From Fibrobacter sp. (lineage in GTDB: Bacteria; Fibrobacterota; Fibrobacteria; Fibrobacterales; Fibrobacteraceae): a DNA stretch of 64,000 nt. The stretch lies in assembly GCA_024398815.1 (NCBI GenBank), contig JAKSIL010000005.1, positions 1-64,000 on the forward strand, read 5' to 3'. Both the position numbers and the translations under genes were made by a program. Below the pieces are notes generated by a model. The model saw only the letters and a program-made list of their open reading frames with translations. It was not told where the DNA came from and ran no database searches. This document shows positions 52,964 to 61,311 of the stretch, piece by piece. Position 1 is the stretch's first letter; every line of letters begins with the position of its first letter.

Positions 52964-55420
52964 CTATTCAGCATCCTTAAGGCAACGGACGGTGAGATAG
53001 TAATCACCCAATTGCTCGTTCGTCACCTTGAATTCCGTATCCGTAAGTTGCACATGGCATCCCACGGAATTATTACCGCAAGATGTTGCCGTCCAGAAGA
53101 TATTCCATTGCGTATATTGTGCAGTGCCATTGGCATCCGTTCCAAAGCCAGCAGGAATCGTCGAGAATCCCGTCGTATTTGTTCCGTTATAGCCATTTTG
53201 CGTAAGCTCCGTCCACATATCTGGAGTCCTTATAGAATTGATGTAAGAACTGTTTCTTCCTGTGACAGAGACCGCCTTTCCATAATTACTTGCAGAATTT
53301 GTGCAATTCTTATCCAATGTGCAAATCAAGTTATTCCATTCCGTCGTCGTGGGAAGATGCCAACCAGAAGGGCAAGCCGAATTCGCTGCAGACCAGTTGT
53401 AAAGTCTTCCATAAGTGGAGCAATCTTTATTGCTTCCGCCACACATGCTTCCGCTGGAAGTTGCGTAGTTGAGGTTATCCGCCATCCATGTCTGGGTAGT
53501 CGTGGATGTCGTCACGGTCATCGTCTTGTACGTAACAGTCGTAGATCCGCGGTTATCTTCCAAGGATCCTTGAGTATACACGGCACCATTGATGCAAGTT
53601 CCCTCGGCACCGACAAGCACACCTCCGCACAAAGTCTGTCCCTTTTCGCCGACAAGGCTAGTCGCCGCATTATAGCAAGAATCCTCCGCAGAATCGTAAA
53701 GTTCCGTGCCGCACAAGGCTAGGCCGATATCGCCCACAATGCTGTTCGTTTCGTCGTAGCATTCCTGTGCAGTTTCGTCATAGAGCGCAGTGCCGCATAT
53801 AGAGAGCCCGATATCCGCCACAGTATTGCCAAAGTAGCACTCCTTTTTCGTCGCATCGTAAAGTACGACTCCGCACAAAGTTTGTCCCTTGTCGCCCACA
53901 ATGCTGTTCGTTTCGTCATAGCATTCCTGCGTTTCCGCATCGTAGAGCTCCGTACCGCACTCTGCAAGGCCTATGTCGCCCACAGTAGTTCCAAAGTAGC
54001 AAGCCTTCTTCGCCGGATCATAGAGACTGGTGCCGCACACGGAAAGTCCCCTTACATCGATTGTAGTGCTAAAATAGCAGGAATCCACTTCAGGGTCATA
54101 GGCCGCAGTCCCGCACTGTTTCCAGCCTTTAAGCGCGAACAAACTGATAGAAGCATCAAGGCATTCACTGGTTTCCGGATTGTAGTATTCTTCACCGCAT
54201 GTCACAAAGCCCTTTCCAATAGCCTTGCCGTCTATGCAGTCGAAGTGGTCCGGATCATAGGGTTTGCCTTCGCAAAGTCCCTTGTAAATGTCGAAGGAAC
54301 TTGCCGAGGTACCAGAGCCGCAAGTAATGTGGATAAGTCCAAAGCCATCGTCCGCAGCAACGCAACCGACACCGTTATCGCCATCCGCGCCATCGCCGCC
54401 GTCGCCGCCATTTTCGCCGTCCTTACCAGACCACAATGTTGTCGATTCCGTGCCGCAGGTAATTTCGACGCCCTTGATGCCGTTTTCACCTACTACAGAC
54501 GTCGACGAGCACTTGTTGCCATCAGTACCGGGATTACCGTTCATTCCATCGACGCCGCTCCACAAGGTATCCGGGTCACTGTTGCTGCACGTCATTTCAA
54601 TGCCCTTGCGACCATCGTTATCAACAACCTTCGCCAATTCGCACGAAGCAAGGACAGCACCGACATCGCCATCACTGCCGTCAACGCCGTTCACAATAGT
54701 GTCACGAGTCAAAAGGTCACCGGAGCCACAGGAAATTTCAATAGCCCATACACTGTCCTTTGCATCCACAAGTTTTTTCGACGTACAGCCATCGCCAGTC
54801 AAGCCCTGGTCACCCGGAGCACCGTCCTGGCCGTCAAGGCCATTCCACAAAGTATCCGGTTTGGCATTTTTACATGCGATTTCCACGCCGAAACGAGAAG
54901 AATCTTCGTTAGCGACCTTCGTCAATCCGCATTTAGAAGCAATAGAGCCTGCAACTCCGTCGTAGCCGTCGGTACCGTCAATACCATTTTCTCCATCGAC
55001 ACCACTCCAAAGGGTATCGACATTGGCGCCGCAAGTGACTTCGATTCCGGCAAGGGATTCATCATTTTCAATAGCCTTCATGGTGCAACTGGCACCCTTT
55101 TCGCCAGGTTCACCGGCAACACCCTGGGCGCCGGCCTTTCCGTCTTCGCCATCCTTACCATTCTCGCCATTGGCGCCGCTCATAACGTGCCATTTCTCAT
55201 TCGCACAAATGTACGAAAGACCGTTTTCCGTCACGTACACAATTTCGCCTGAGTTCAACTCGTCGCAATCCGGCAACTTATCTTTTTTAGTAATAAGCGT
55301 TGCTCCAGAAATGTATTCGTCAGTCACTTTCGTAACATCTCCGCTACAAGCCACAAATGCAATGGTAGCGGACAGCATGCTCACGGATGCTGTAGTCATT
55401 GTTTTTACAGAAAGCTTCAT
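52964..55420 (-). CDS. FISUMP lipoprotein with collagen-like and Cys-Gly-Thr repeats (818 residues)
   Basis: Starts at ATG 55420 with lipobox SATIAFVAC; an upstream in-frame start is unlikely since GGAG precedes this one by 8 bases. Residues about 75-400 are the same C-DTLWNG/collagen-like repeat series as in the downstream paralogue. Residues about 405-625 are about eight units of 26-31 residues with the pattern CGTxLYDxxxxxCYxxT, including two nearly identical units. A FISUMP domain is the C-terminus (residues about 650-818: TQTWMADNLNYATSSGSMC, WHLPTTTEWNNLIC, YYLTVRCLKDAE). First gene of a two-gene operon driven by a consensus promoter. Confidence 0.82.
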   Translation of the reverse strand: MKLSVKTMTTASVSMLSATIAFVACSGDVTKVTDEYISGATLITKKDKLPDCDELNSGEIVYVTENGLSYICANEKWHVMSGANGENGKDGEDGKAGAQGVAGEPGEKGASCTMKAIENDESLAGIEVTCGANVDTLWSGVDGENGIDGTDGYDGVAGSIASKCGLTKVANEDSSRFGVEIACKNAKPDTLWNGLDGQDGAPGDQGLTGDGCTSKKLVDAKDSVWAIEISCGSGDLLTRDTIVNGVDGSDGDVGAVLASCELAKVVDNDGRKGIEMTCSNSDPDTLWSGVDGMNGNPGTDGNKCSSTSVVGENGIKGVEITCGTESTTLWSGKDGENGGDGGDGADGDNGVGCVAADDGFGLIHITCGSGTSASSFDIYKGLCEGKPYDPDHFDCIDGKAIGKGFVTCGEEYYNPETSECLDASISLFALKGWKQCGTAAYDPEVDSCYFSTTIDVRGLSVCGTSLYDPAKKACYFGTTVGDIGLAECGTELYDAETQECYDETNSIVGDKGQTLCGVVLYDATKKECYFGNTVADIGLSICGTALYDETAQECYDETNSIVGDIGLALCGTELYDSAEDSCYNAATSLVGEKGQTLCGGVLVGAEGTCINGAVYTQGSLEDNRGSTTVTYKTMTVTTSTTTQTWMADNLNYATSSGSMCGGSNKDCSTYGRLYNWSAANSACPSGWHLPTTTEWNNLICTLDKNCTNSASNYGKAVSVTGRNSSYINSIRTPDMWTELTQNGYNGTNTTGFSTIPAGFGTDANGTAQYTQWNIFWTATSCGNNSVGCHVQLTDTEFKVTNEQLGDYYLTVRCLKDAE

Positions 55421-55451
55421 AATTTCGGCTCCAAATTTACTTTTTCTAGTT

Positions 55452-55480
55452 ATTATAAAACTTTTTTTACCTAAAGTCAA
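55452..55480 (-). promoter_or_regulatory. Consensus sigma-70 promoter of the FISUMP operon
   Basis: On the minus strand TTGACT (55475-55480), 17-bp spacer, TATAAT (55452-55457). The start site would be near 55445, about 25 nt before the ATG at 55420. This is the best sigma-70 promoter in the window. Confidence 0.9.
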
Positions 55481-55576
55481 GATTTTGCATTATTCCAAAG
55501 CGGTCTAAACAAGCCTATTTGGCTTTTAAAGCCATAAAAACGCCTAAATTTTTCCAAAAATGTTATTTTTTATCAC

Positions 55577-56701
55577 ATGAAACAAGTTTCTGCTATAAAT
55601 TCGGCCGACAAGACTGAACCAGCCACAAAGATTGCCGTTGACGCCCGTATGGTACACAAGTCCGGCATCGGCACTTGCATTCAGCACTGGCTGAAAGACG
55701 TCGGCTACAGCGTCGCCATGGGCGACCCGAAGGAACTTGAAGAATACAGGGATTCCGTTCCGGAGCAAATTCCGTTCATCAGCGGGATTTACGGATACAA
55801 GGAGCAGTTAAAATTTCCGTACCGCAAGCTTCGCAAATTCCGCCCGGACGTTCTCCATATCCCCCACTGCAACGTCCCCCTTTTTTACCGCGGCAAGATG
55901 ATCGTGACCATCCACGATCTGACGCACTTGGTCCATCCCGAATTTTTGCCGATAAAGCTTGCGCACCTTTACTTCAAGTTCATTTTCTGGTTCGTATGCA
56001 AGCGAGCCAATCGGATTATGGCCGATTCCCAGAGCACCAAAAACGACCTTTTGCGTTTTTACAAGGTAAATCCCGACAAAATAACAGTCGTTCCCCTGGC
56101 GGTCAGTTCCGAATTCGTAAAAAAACAGGCAAACGAAGTCGAATACCTTTACGAAAAATTCAACATTCCCCGCGACAAGAAAATCATTCTCTACGTCGGG
56201 AACCTTTTGCCACATAAAAACTTGAACGGACTCCTGGAAGGCTTTGCGCAAATGAAAGGTCGCAAAGACTGCCGACTCGTACTCGTCGGGAAAGCCTTCG
56301 ACGGACGCACCGCGAACACCCGCGAAACAGAACTCGGACTCGACGGGCTCACCATCCACGCTGGCATGGTAAGCCAAGAAGACCTCGTAAACTTCTACAA
56401 CCTGGCAGACCTCTTTGTGCTACCCTCGCTGTACGAAGGATTCGGTTTACCCATTCTGGAAGCCTTCGCCTGCGGCACTCCTGTCGCAAGTTCCAACACA
56501 TCCTCGATGCCAGAGGTCGGCGGCGATATCGCCACGTACTTCGACCCGCTAAACGCACAAAGCATCGCTAGCGCCCTTGAAGCGTCCATCGACACCAAAG
56601 GAAAATGTGATGGGAAAATTGCAGCCTGGGTAAAGAATTTCAGCTGGGAATCCAGCGCCAAGCGCATTTACGAAATTGCAAAAGAGGTGGCGGAGCAGTA
56701 A
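55577..56701 (+). CDS. Glycosyltransferase, GT4 family
   Basis: 374 residues, cytoplasmic. GT-B fold with the GT4 donor signature EGFGLPILEAFACGTPVASS and SMPEVGGDIATYFDP near residue 295-335, and ILYVGNLLPHKNLNGLLEGF near 205 that begins the second Rossmann domain. The start KIAVDARMVHKSGIGTCIQH contains the first-domain glycine loop. It is followed after 2 bp by a lysylphosphatidylglycerol-synthase-like membrane protein gene. It probably works on a lipid-linked glycan; the sugar is unknown. Confidence 0.87.
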   Translation: MKQVSAINSADKTEPATKIAVDARMVHKSGIGTCIQHWLKDVGYSVAMGDPKELEEYRDSVPEQIPFISGIYGYKEQLKFPYRKLRKFRPDVLHIPHCNVPLFYRGKMIVTIHDLTHLVHPEFLPIKLAHLYFKFIFWFVCKRANRIMADSQSTKNDLLRFYKVNPDKITVVPLAVSSEFVKKQANEVEYLYEKFNIPRDKKIILYVGNLLPHKNLNGLLEGFAQMKGRKDCRLVLVGKAFDGRTANTRETELGLDGLTIHAGMVSQEDLVNFYNLADLFVLPSLYEGFGLPILEAFACGTPVASSNTSSMPEVGGDIATYFDPLNAQSIASALEASIDTKGKCDGKIAAWVKNFSWESSAKRIYEIAKEVAEQ

Positions 56702-56703
56702 CC

Positions 56704-57651
56704 ATGGCAAGTTCCAGAGCGAAAAAGATTCTCTCGTCCGCATTAAAAGCCATCGTGAGCGTTGGCGGGCTCGCCTACATCTTTTGGAAAGTTCCCTTTG
56801 GCGAAGTTTGCGGCCATTGGACAGCGCATGCTTTCCCTTGGATTGGCTTGATTCTTTTTTGCACTGTTTTCAGCATGATAATCCAGGCGAACCGTTGGCG
56901 CGGGCTTCTCTTGGAAGAAGGAAAGAAAATAAAGTTCTTCACCTTTTACGAATACATTGCACTTGGGTACTTTTTCAACAACCTTCTCCCGAGTGGGTTT
57001 GGCGGTGACGCCGTCAAGACGATTGCCTTCGGGAAGCGCTTCGGCAACACGGCGAATTCCGTAGCGGCAGTCGCCATTTCGCGCGTCATGGGACTTTTGG
57101 CCATGTTCCTCTGCTTTTTCGTGATGCTCCCGTTCGTGGTGACGCGCTACCACATTCCTGCAATCTATACGGGGGCAGTTTGCGGAGTCGCCCTGCTTTC
57201 CATTTTCATCATCGTCGCAGGGCTTTTTTCGGACAAAATAAAATTGCCGACAGCGCTCACTTCCAAAATTCCGTTTTTACTTAAACTGCAGAACGCCTTT
57301 TGCATCTACCGCGGTTACAAGAAAGCATTTTTCCTTTCGGGGCTAGACTCCATCTGGTTGCAAATTTCGTCCATCACCATCCATTACGCTTATTTCCAGG
57401 CAGTGGGAGTTCCCGTTGATTTAGCGACCATCACTGTATTCATGACTATCACCATCACGGTTTCAATGCTCCCCATTTCCATAAATGGAATTGGCCTCAG
57501 GGAAGGCGTCAATGTTAGTTTGTTCACTGGACTTTTGGGAATCCCCGCAGACACAGTCCTTGCGGCAGCCCTTTTAGGCTACATTCCCATGGTTTTCCAA
57601 GCTGCACAGGGTGGAATTTTCCTTTGCCGTCCCCAAAAAACAACAAAATAA
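56704..57651 (+). CDS. Membrane protein of the LPG-synthase TM / UPF0104 family
   Basis: 315 residues with about eight hydrophobic helices (SVGGLAYIFWKVPFG, WIGLILFCTVFSMIIQANRW, VMGLLAMFLCFFVMLPFVV). The signature NNLLPSGFGGDAVKTIAFGK near residue 92-111 marks the PF03706-like family (AglD, MprF membrane half), often coupled to glycosyltransferases and suspected of moving lipid-linked molecules. It starts 2 bp after the GT4 stop. Role in lipid or glycan flipping is inferred. Confidence 0.83.
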   Translation: MASSRAKKILSSALKAIVSVGGLAYIFWKVPFGEVCGHWTAHAFPWIGLILFCTVFSMIIQANRWRGLLLEEGKKIKFFTFYEYIALGYFFNNLLPSGFGGDAVKTIAFGKRFGNTANSVAAVAISRVMGLLAMFLCFFVMLPFVVTRYHIPAIYTGAVCGVALLSIFIIVAGLFSDKIKLPTALTSKIPFLLKLQNAFCIYRGYKKAFFLSGLDSIWLQISSITIHYAYFQAVGVPVDLATITVFMTITITVSMLPISINGIGLREGVNVSLFTGLLGIPADTVLAAALLGYIPMVFQAAQGGIFLCRPQKTTK

Positions 57652-57708
57652 CTATTTTTTCTTTGCCTATAGCATTTCAGTGTCCTAATTTTTAAAAGGA
57701 GCCTCACT

Positions 57709-59415
57709 ATGAAAAGCAGCAAAATACTTTCCGCCATCACCATCAGTTCCTTTGTATTTTTAGCCGCCTGCGGAGACGATTCCGAATCCAGCGGCACAGC
57801 CACAGAAATAAGTTCCGAAAACTATTGCTTTGAAGATTTCGGCATCAATGATGAAGCAACTTGGGAACAGAACAAGTACAACAGCACCTATGTAAAACAA
57901 TCCATTTGCAAAAGCGCAGTCAGTTTTTTAGGGAACTTCGTAAAGGGAGTGAGTTGTGTCTCCGTCAAGAATAGCGAATTCAAGAAACGTCTCAACATAA
58001 CACTCTCGGAAAACGGCAAAGAAAAAAACATTTGGGCCGACATTCAAGGATGTCAATTTAAACTTGGTACCGAAACCGACTACTACTCTATAATCACAGA
58101 CGGAGGCATCTTCACACTTGACCCCTGTCTCTGCAAAACAAGCGATGGAAAAACATACTACAGAGAAATTTCTCTCATAGACGAAGATGAAGAAAGTTCC
58201 TCGTCGTCATCAAGTAAAAAAACTTCCAGCAGCAGTAAAAACAGTGCAAAGTCCAGTGACAGTAAAAGCAAGTCCAGCAGTAGCGAAAGCAAGCAAAAAT
58301 CCAGCAGCAGCAAGGCCGAAGAAAAAACCGCATCCATCGAATTCGTAAAAATTGGCGACAAGGAATGGACAGTCAAGAACCTTGACGTTGAAGTCGAAGG
58401 AAGTTTTTGCTACAACAAAAAAACAGAAAACTGCAAAAAATACGGTCGTATGTACACTTGGGCCACAGCCATGGACATCGAATCCAAATACAATTCCACA
58501 AAATTCGGAAACGTCACCATGCACCAAGGCTTGTGCCCCGAAGGCTCACACTTGCCCAGTCACGAAGAATGGACTGAACTGAGCGAAGCCATTCAATCAA
58601 ACTCAAGCTACATGCAATATTTCAACAATCAACTCGGCGGAGCCTACGACTACAACGGTTATTTCAGGGACGAAAATTACGAATCCCTGTTCTGGAGTTC
58701 TACGGAATATGACGTTTCAAACACCTACCACAATTTTGAATTTGCCTGGTCTTGGTCATTCCGTCAAAACGGCTCCATCGGCACAGACAACGGGCACAAA
58801 ATTACCGGAGCATACATTCGTTGCGTAAAGGATTACGAAATAAAGACCGAAGTTTCATCAAGTTCAGAAGCTCCGAAATCGTCCTCCAGCCTTTACGTCC
58901 ATGAAGAAGACGATTTCGTACAAATCGGCGAACAAATCTGGTCTAAAGAAAATCTAAATGTGGAAATTGAAGGTAGCCGCTGCTATAACGACGAACCCGA
59001 AAATTGCGAAAAGTACGGAAGGATGTACACCTGGGCCCAAGCGATGGACATCAAATCCGATTACAACAAAAAGGAACTAGGCGAAATAACCATGCCACAT
59101 CAAGGCATTTGCCCCGAAGGCATGCACCTGCCGAGCTATGACGAATGGAACGAATTGGAAAAGAACATTCAAAATCAAGACACCTACTTAGCCTATTTCA
59201 ACAACCAGCTGGGCGGAGCCTACGATTACTACGGGTATTACAGGGACGAGGGTTACGAATCCCTATTCTGGAGTTCCTCGGAATACAATGTTACCAACCC
59301 CTACTATGACTTTGAATACGCCTGGTCTTGGTCGTTCCGTAAAAACAATTCCATAGGCACCGACAACGGGCACAAAATCACCGGTGCCTACGTAAGATGC
59401 CTTAAAAACCAATAA
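57709..59415 (+). CDS. FISUMP lipoprotein with two tandem FISUMP domains
   Basis: 568 residues with lipobox VFLAAC and an AAAAGGA ribosome-binding site. An N-terminal region of about 150 residues with a few cysteines (ENYCFEDFGINDEATWEQNK) leads to a serine/lysine linker (SSSSSSKKTSSSSKNSAKSS). Then come two FISUMP domains of about 165 residues, at about 205-380 and 400-568, separated by a second Ser-rich linker. The two are close copies (GRMYTWATAMDIESKYN and GRMYTWAQAMDIKSDYN; FNNQLGGAYDY in both; GHKITGAY in both), a recent duplication. The next gene follows after 70 bp. Confidence 0.85.
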   Translation: MKSSKILSAITISSFVFLAACGDDSESSGTATEISSENYCFEDFGINDEATWEQNKYNSTYVKQSICKSAVSFLGNFVKGVSCVSVKNSEFKKRLNITLSENGKEKNIWADIQGCQFKLGTETDYYSIITDGGIFTLDPCLCKTSDGKTYYREISLIDEDEESSSSSSSKKTSSSSKNSAKSSDSKSKSSSSESKQKSSSSKAEEKTASIEFVKIGDKEWTVKNLDVEVEGSFCYNKKTENCKKYGRMYTWATAMDIESKYNSTKFGNVTMHQGLCPEGSHLPSHEEWTELSEAIQSNSSYMQYFNNQLGGAYDYNGYFRDENYESLFWSSTEYDVSNTYHNFEFAWSWSFRQNGSIGTDNGHKITGAYIRCVKDYEIKTEVSSSSEAPKSSSSLYVHEEDDFVQIGEQIWSKENLNVEIEGSRCYNDEPENCEKYGRMYTWAQAMDIKSDYNKKELGEITMPHQGICPEGMHLPSYDEWNELEKNIQNQDTYLAYFNNQLGGAYDYYGYYRDEGYESLFWSSSEYNVTNPYYDFEYAWSWSFRKNNSIGTDNGHKITGAYVRCLKNQ

Positions 59416-59484
59416 ACAATTTCACCTTTTTTTGCTAGTATTATAAATTAAATGGGATGAGCCCTTTCTCAAAGGAGTTTTTCA

Positions 59485-61311
59485 ATGAACGGGTTTAAAA
59501 AATTTGCATTGGCGCTCTCGTGCGGCACTTTTTTCATTACCGGATGCGGCGACGACAGCAGCAGCGCAAACGAAAGCAGTGCTGACCTTCCGGACACGCC
59601 GAGTTTCAGCGTTTCCTCTTGCGAAGAGGTGACGGACCCCGAAATGTCGGCAAAGCTCGAAATCGCAAAGTCGAACATTTCTGAAATTTTTTCCGCCTTT
59701 GGAGACGGGAATATAGAAAGCATGCAAGCCATGAGCGCAAGCAACAAGGACGTTTTCGCAGAAGTCCTTAACAAGTATCCGGGGAACTGCGAAGCGCAGC
59801 TCGGCTATGCCGTAAGCATTATCACCGACCTCGTGAACAACAGGGAAGTCAAGGGCTTTATCGACAGCGTAACGAACAAACAAAAGTTCGACGACCTGGA
59901 TGTCGAAGACTTCAACAAGTACTTGATTAACGCCGACGGCACGAAGATGACGGACCAGTTGCAAAAGGCTGTCGCCTCCGCCATTCCCTCCGTCGATTCG
60001 GCACTTATTTTCATGAAGAATGTCGTCGCCGACGAAAACTTCGTCTGCCACTACACATACGAAGACAGGACTTTTGAATTGGACCGCGGGGAATTCGCAC
60101 CGACAGTTGCAGCCCTCTACGTAGCCAAATCCATTCTCACCATGGCCGCGAGCCTGAACATCGACTTCAGCAACAACGGAAGCTATGATTGGCTGAACGA
60201 TTACTATGAAAACATGCAGTATGACACCATCTCTAGCGAAACGATGAAGTTCGCCAAAAACATCTTGAGCAAGAGCAGCAGTTTCACGACGGTTTACGAC
60301 GACTGGAAATCGGCCTACAAGAGCATTCCAAGCATGCTTGACTCCGCCATCAGCTACGTGCAGATTGGACTTCAGTACGGCATCGAAGAATCCAAGAAGG
60401 GTTCCGCAAGCCAAATGAACGACCTCTACGTCGTGAGTGACGACGAAATGTCCGACGTGAGCCCGAGCGACCTCCAGAAGGCCATCGACTCACTGGAGTA
60501 CTATCGCAAGACGCTTACCACGGGTGTCGAAATCACGTTCCCCGCCGGCAGCAAAGTAACTATCAACCTCGGCAAGTTCTTCGAAATCACAGACGGTTGG
60601 CAGGACTTCTTCCCTTACCACAAGGTGAACGACATTTCCACATGGCTCATCCCCGAAGAAGGGAACTACTTTTGGGAAGAAGGTTTGTATTACATCTCCT
60701 ATGCAAATCGTTATATCGAAAGCACCATTGAACGCACTTACAAGAATCAAATAGAAGACCTGGATTACACATGGGCCGATATAGATTATTATTTCGGAGA
60801 CACTTTGCTTCTTTATGTAGAAGTTGAACCGAAAAACGACGATTACTATTACGACGTCTTTGACATAGCCATAGACAATTGCACCATAAGTTTCACTAAA
60901 ACGGAATCTAGATATTCTTTCTACAGAACATCCGAAGACGCCCCGATAAAAGCACTCGACCCCATCAACCTCAGTTCAGACTTCTGCAAGGTTGAAAATG
61001 GAGTTACTCTGTTTGCGCAAGCTTTCGATTATCCCGAAAAGAACGTCATCACCTTTACCGATGCCAATGGCAACAAGACGATTTCTTGGCAGAGCCTTGA
61101 ATCGGGCCATATCGTTGACGACAAAATCGAAGATTACAAGATTGACGATCTCAAGAGCCTCATCATATTCCCGGACATCACCTTCGGTGGAATTCTCCCG
61201 GGCATGACCGTCGATGCGTTCTGGGAATTCCTCAAAGCCGAAACCCGTTACGACGACGAAACCGAAGCCCCCTATGTTGTGGACTCCAACTGGGACGATG
61301 AAGATTGGTAA
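59485..61311 (+). CDS. Lipoprotein of unknown function
   Basis: 608 residues with lipobox FFITGC, ribosome-binding site AAAGGAG. A Ser/Asp-rich linker after the cysteine (GDDSSSANESSADLPDTPS) is followed by a helical region with regular hydrophobic patterning (EIFSAFGDGNIESMQAMSAS, LNKYPGNCEAQLGYAVSII, possibly TPR-like), then a strand-rich C-terminal half (VEVEPKNDDYYYDVFDIAID). Two central cysteines may pair. It overlaps the next outer-membrane gene by 7 bp, so the two probably act together. No known domain was recognised with confidence. Confidence 0.6.
   Translation: MNGFKKFALALSCGTFFITGCGDDSSSANESSADLPDTPSFSVSSCEEVTDPEMSAKLEIAKSNISEIFSAFGDGNIESMQAMSASNKDVFAEVLNKYPGNCEAQLGYAVSIITDLVNNREVKGFIDSVTNKQKFDDLDVEDFNKYLINADGTKMTDQLQKAVASAIPSVDSALIFMKNVVADENFVCHYTYEDRTFELDRGEFAPTVAALYVAKSILTMAASLNIDFSNNGSYDWLNDYYENMQYDTISSETMKFAKNILSKSSSFTTVYDDWKSAYKSIPSMLDSAISYVQIGLQYGIEESKKGSASQMNDLYVVSDDEMSDVSPSDLQKAIDSLEYYRKTLTTGVEITFPAGSKVTINLGKFFEITDGWQDFFPYHKVNDISTWLIPEEGNYFWEEGLYYISYANRYIESTIERTYKNQIEDLDYTWADIDYYFGDTLLLYVEVEPKNDDYYYDVFDIAIDNCTISFTKTESRYSFYRTSEDAPIKALDPINLSSDFCKVENGVTLFAQAFDYPEKNVITFTDANGNKTISWQSLESGHIVDDKIEDYKIDDLKSLIIFPDITFGGILPGMTVDAFWEFLKAETRYDDETEAPYVVDSNWDDEDW

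Noticed and set aside
53882-55252. 456-codon plus-strand frame opposite the 818-residue FISUMP protein
   Set aside because: It mirrors Gly/Asp repeats of the real gene and has no signal, start context or domain.
57663-57691. TTGCCT-N17-TAATTT as promoter of the double-FISUMP gene
   Set aside because: A start site at the expected distance would fall inside the ribosome-binding site, leaving almost no leader; the match is also weak.
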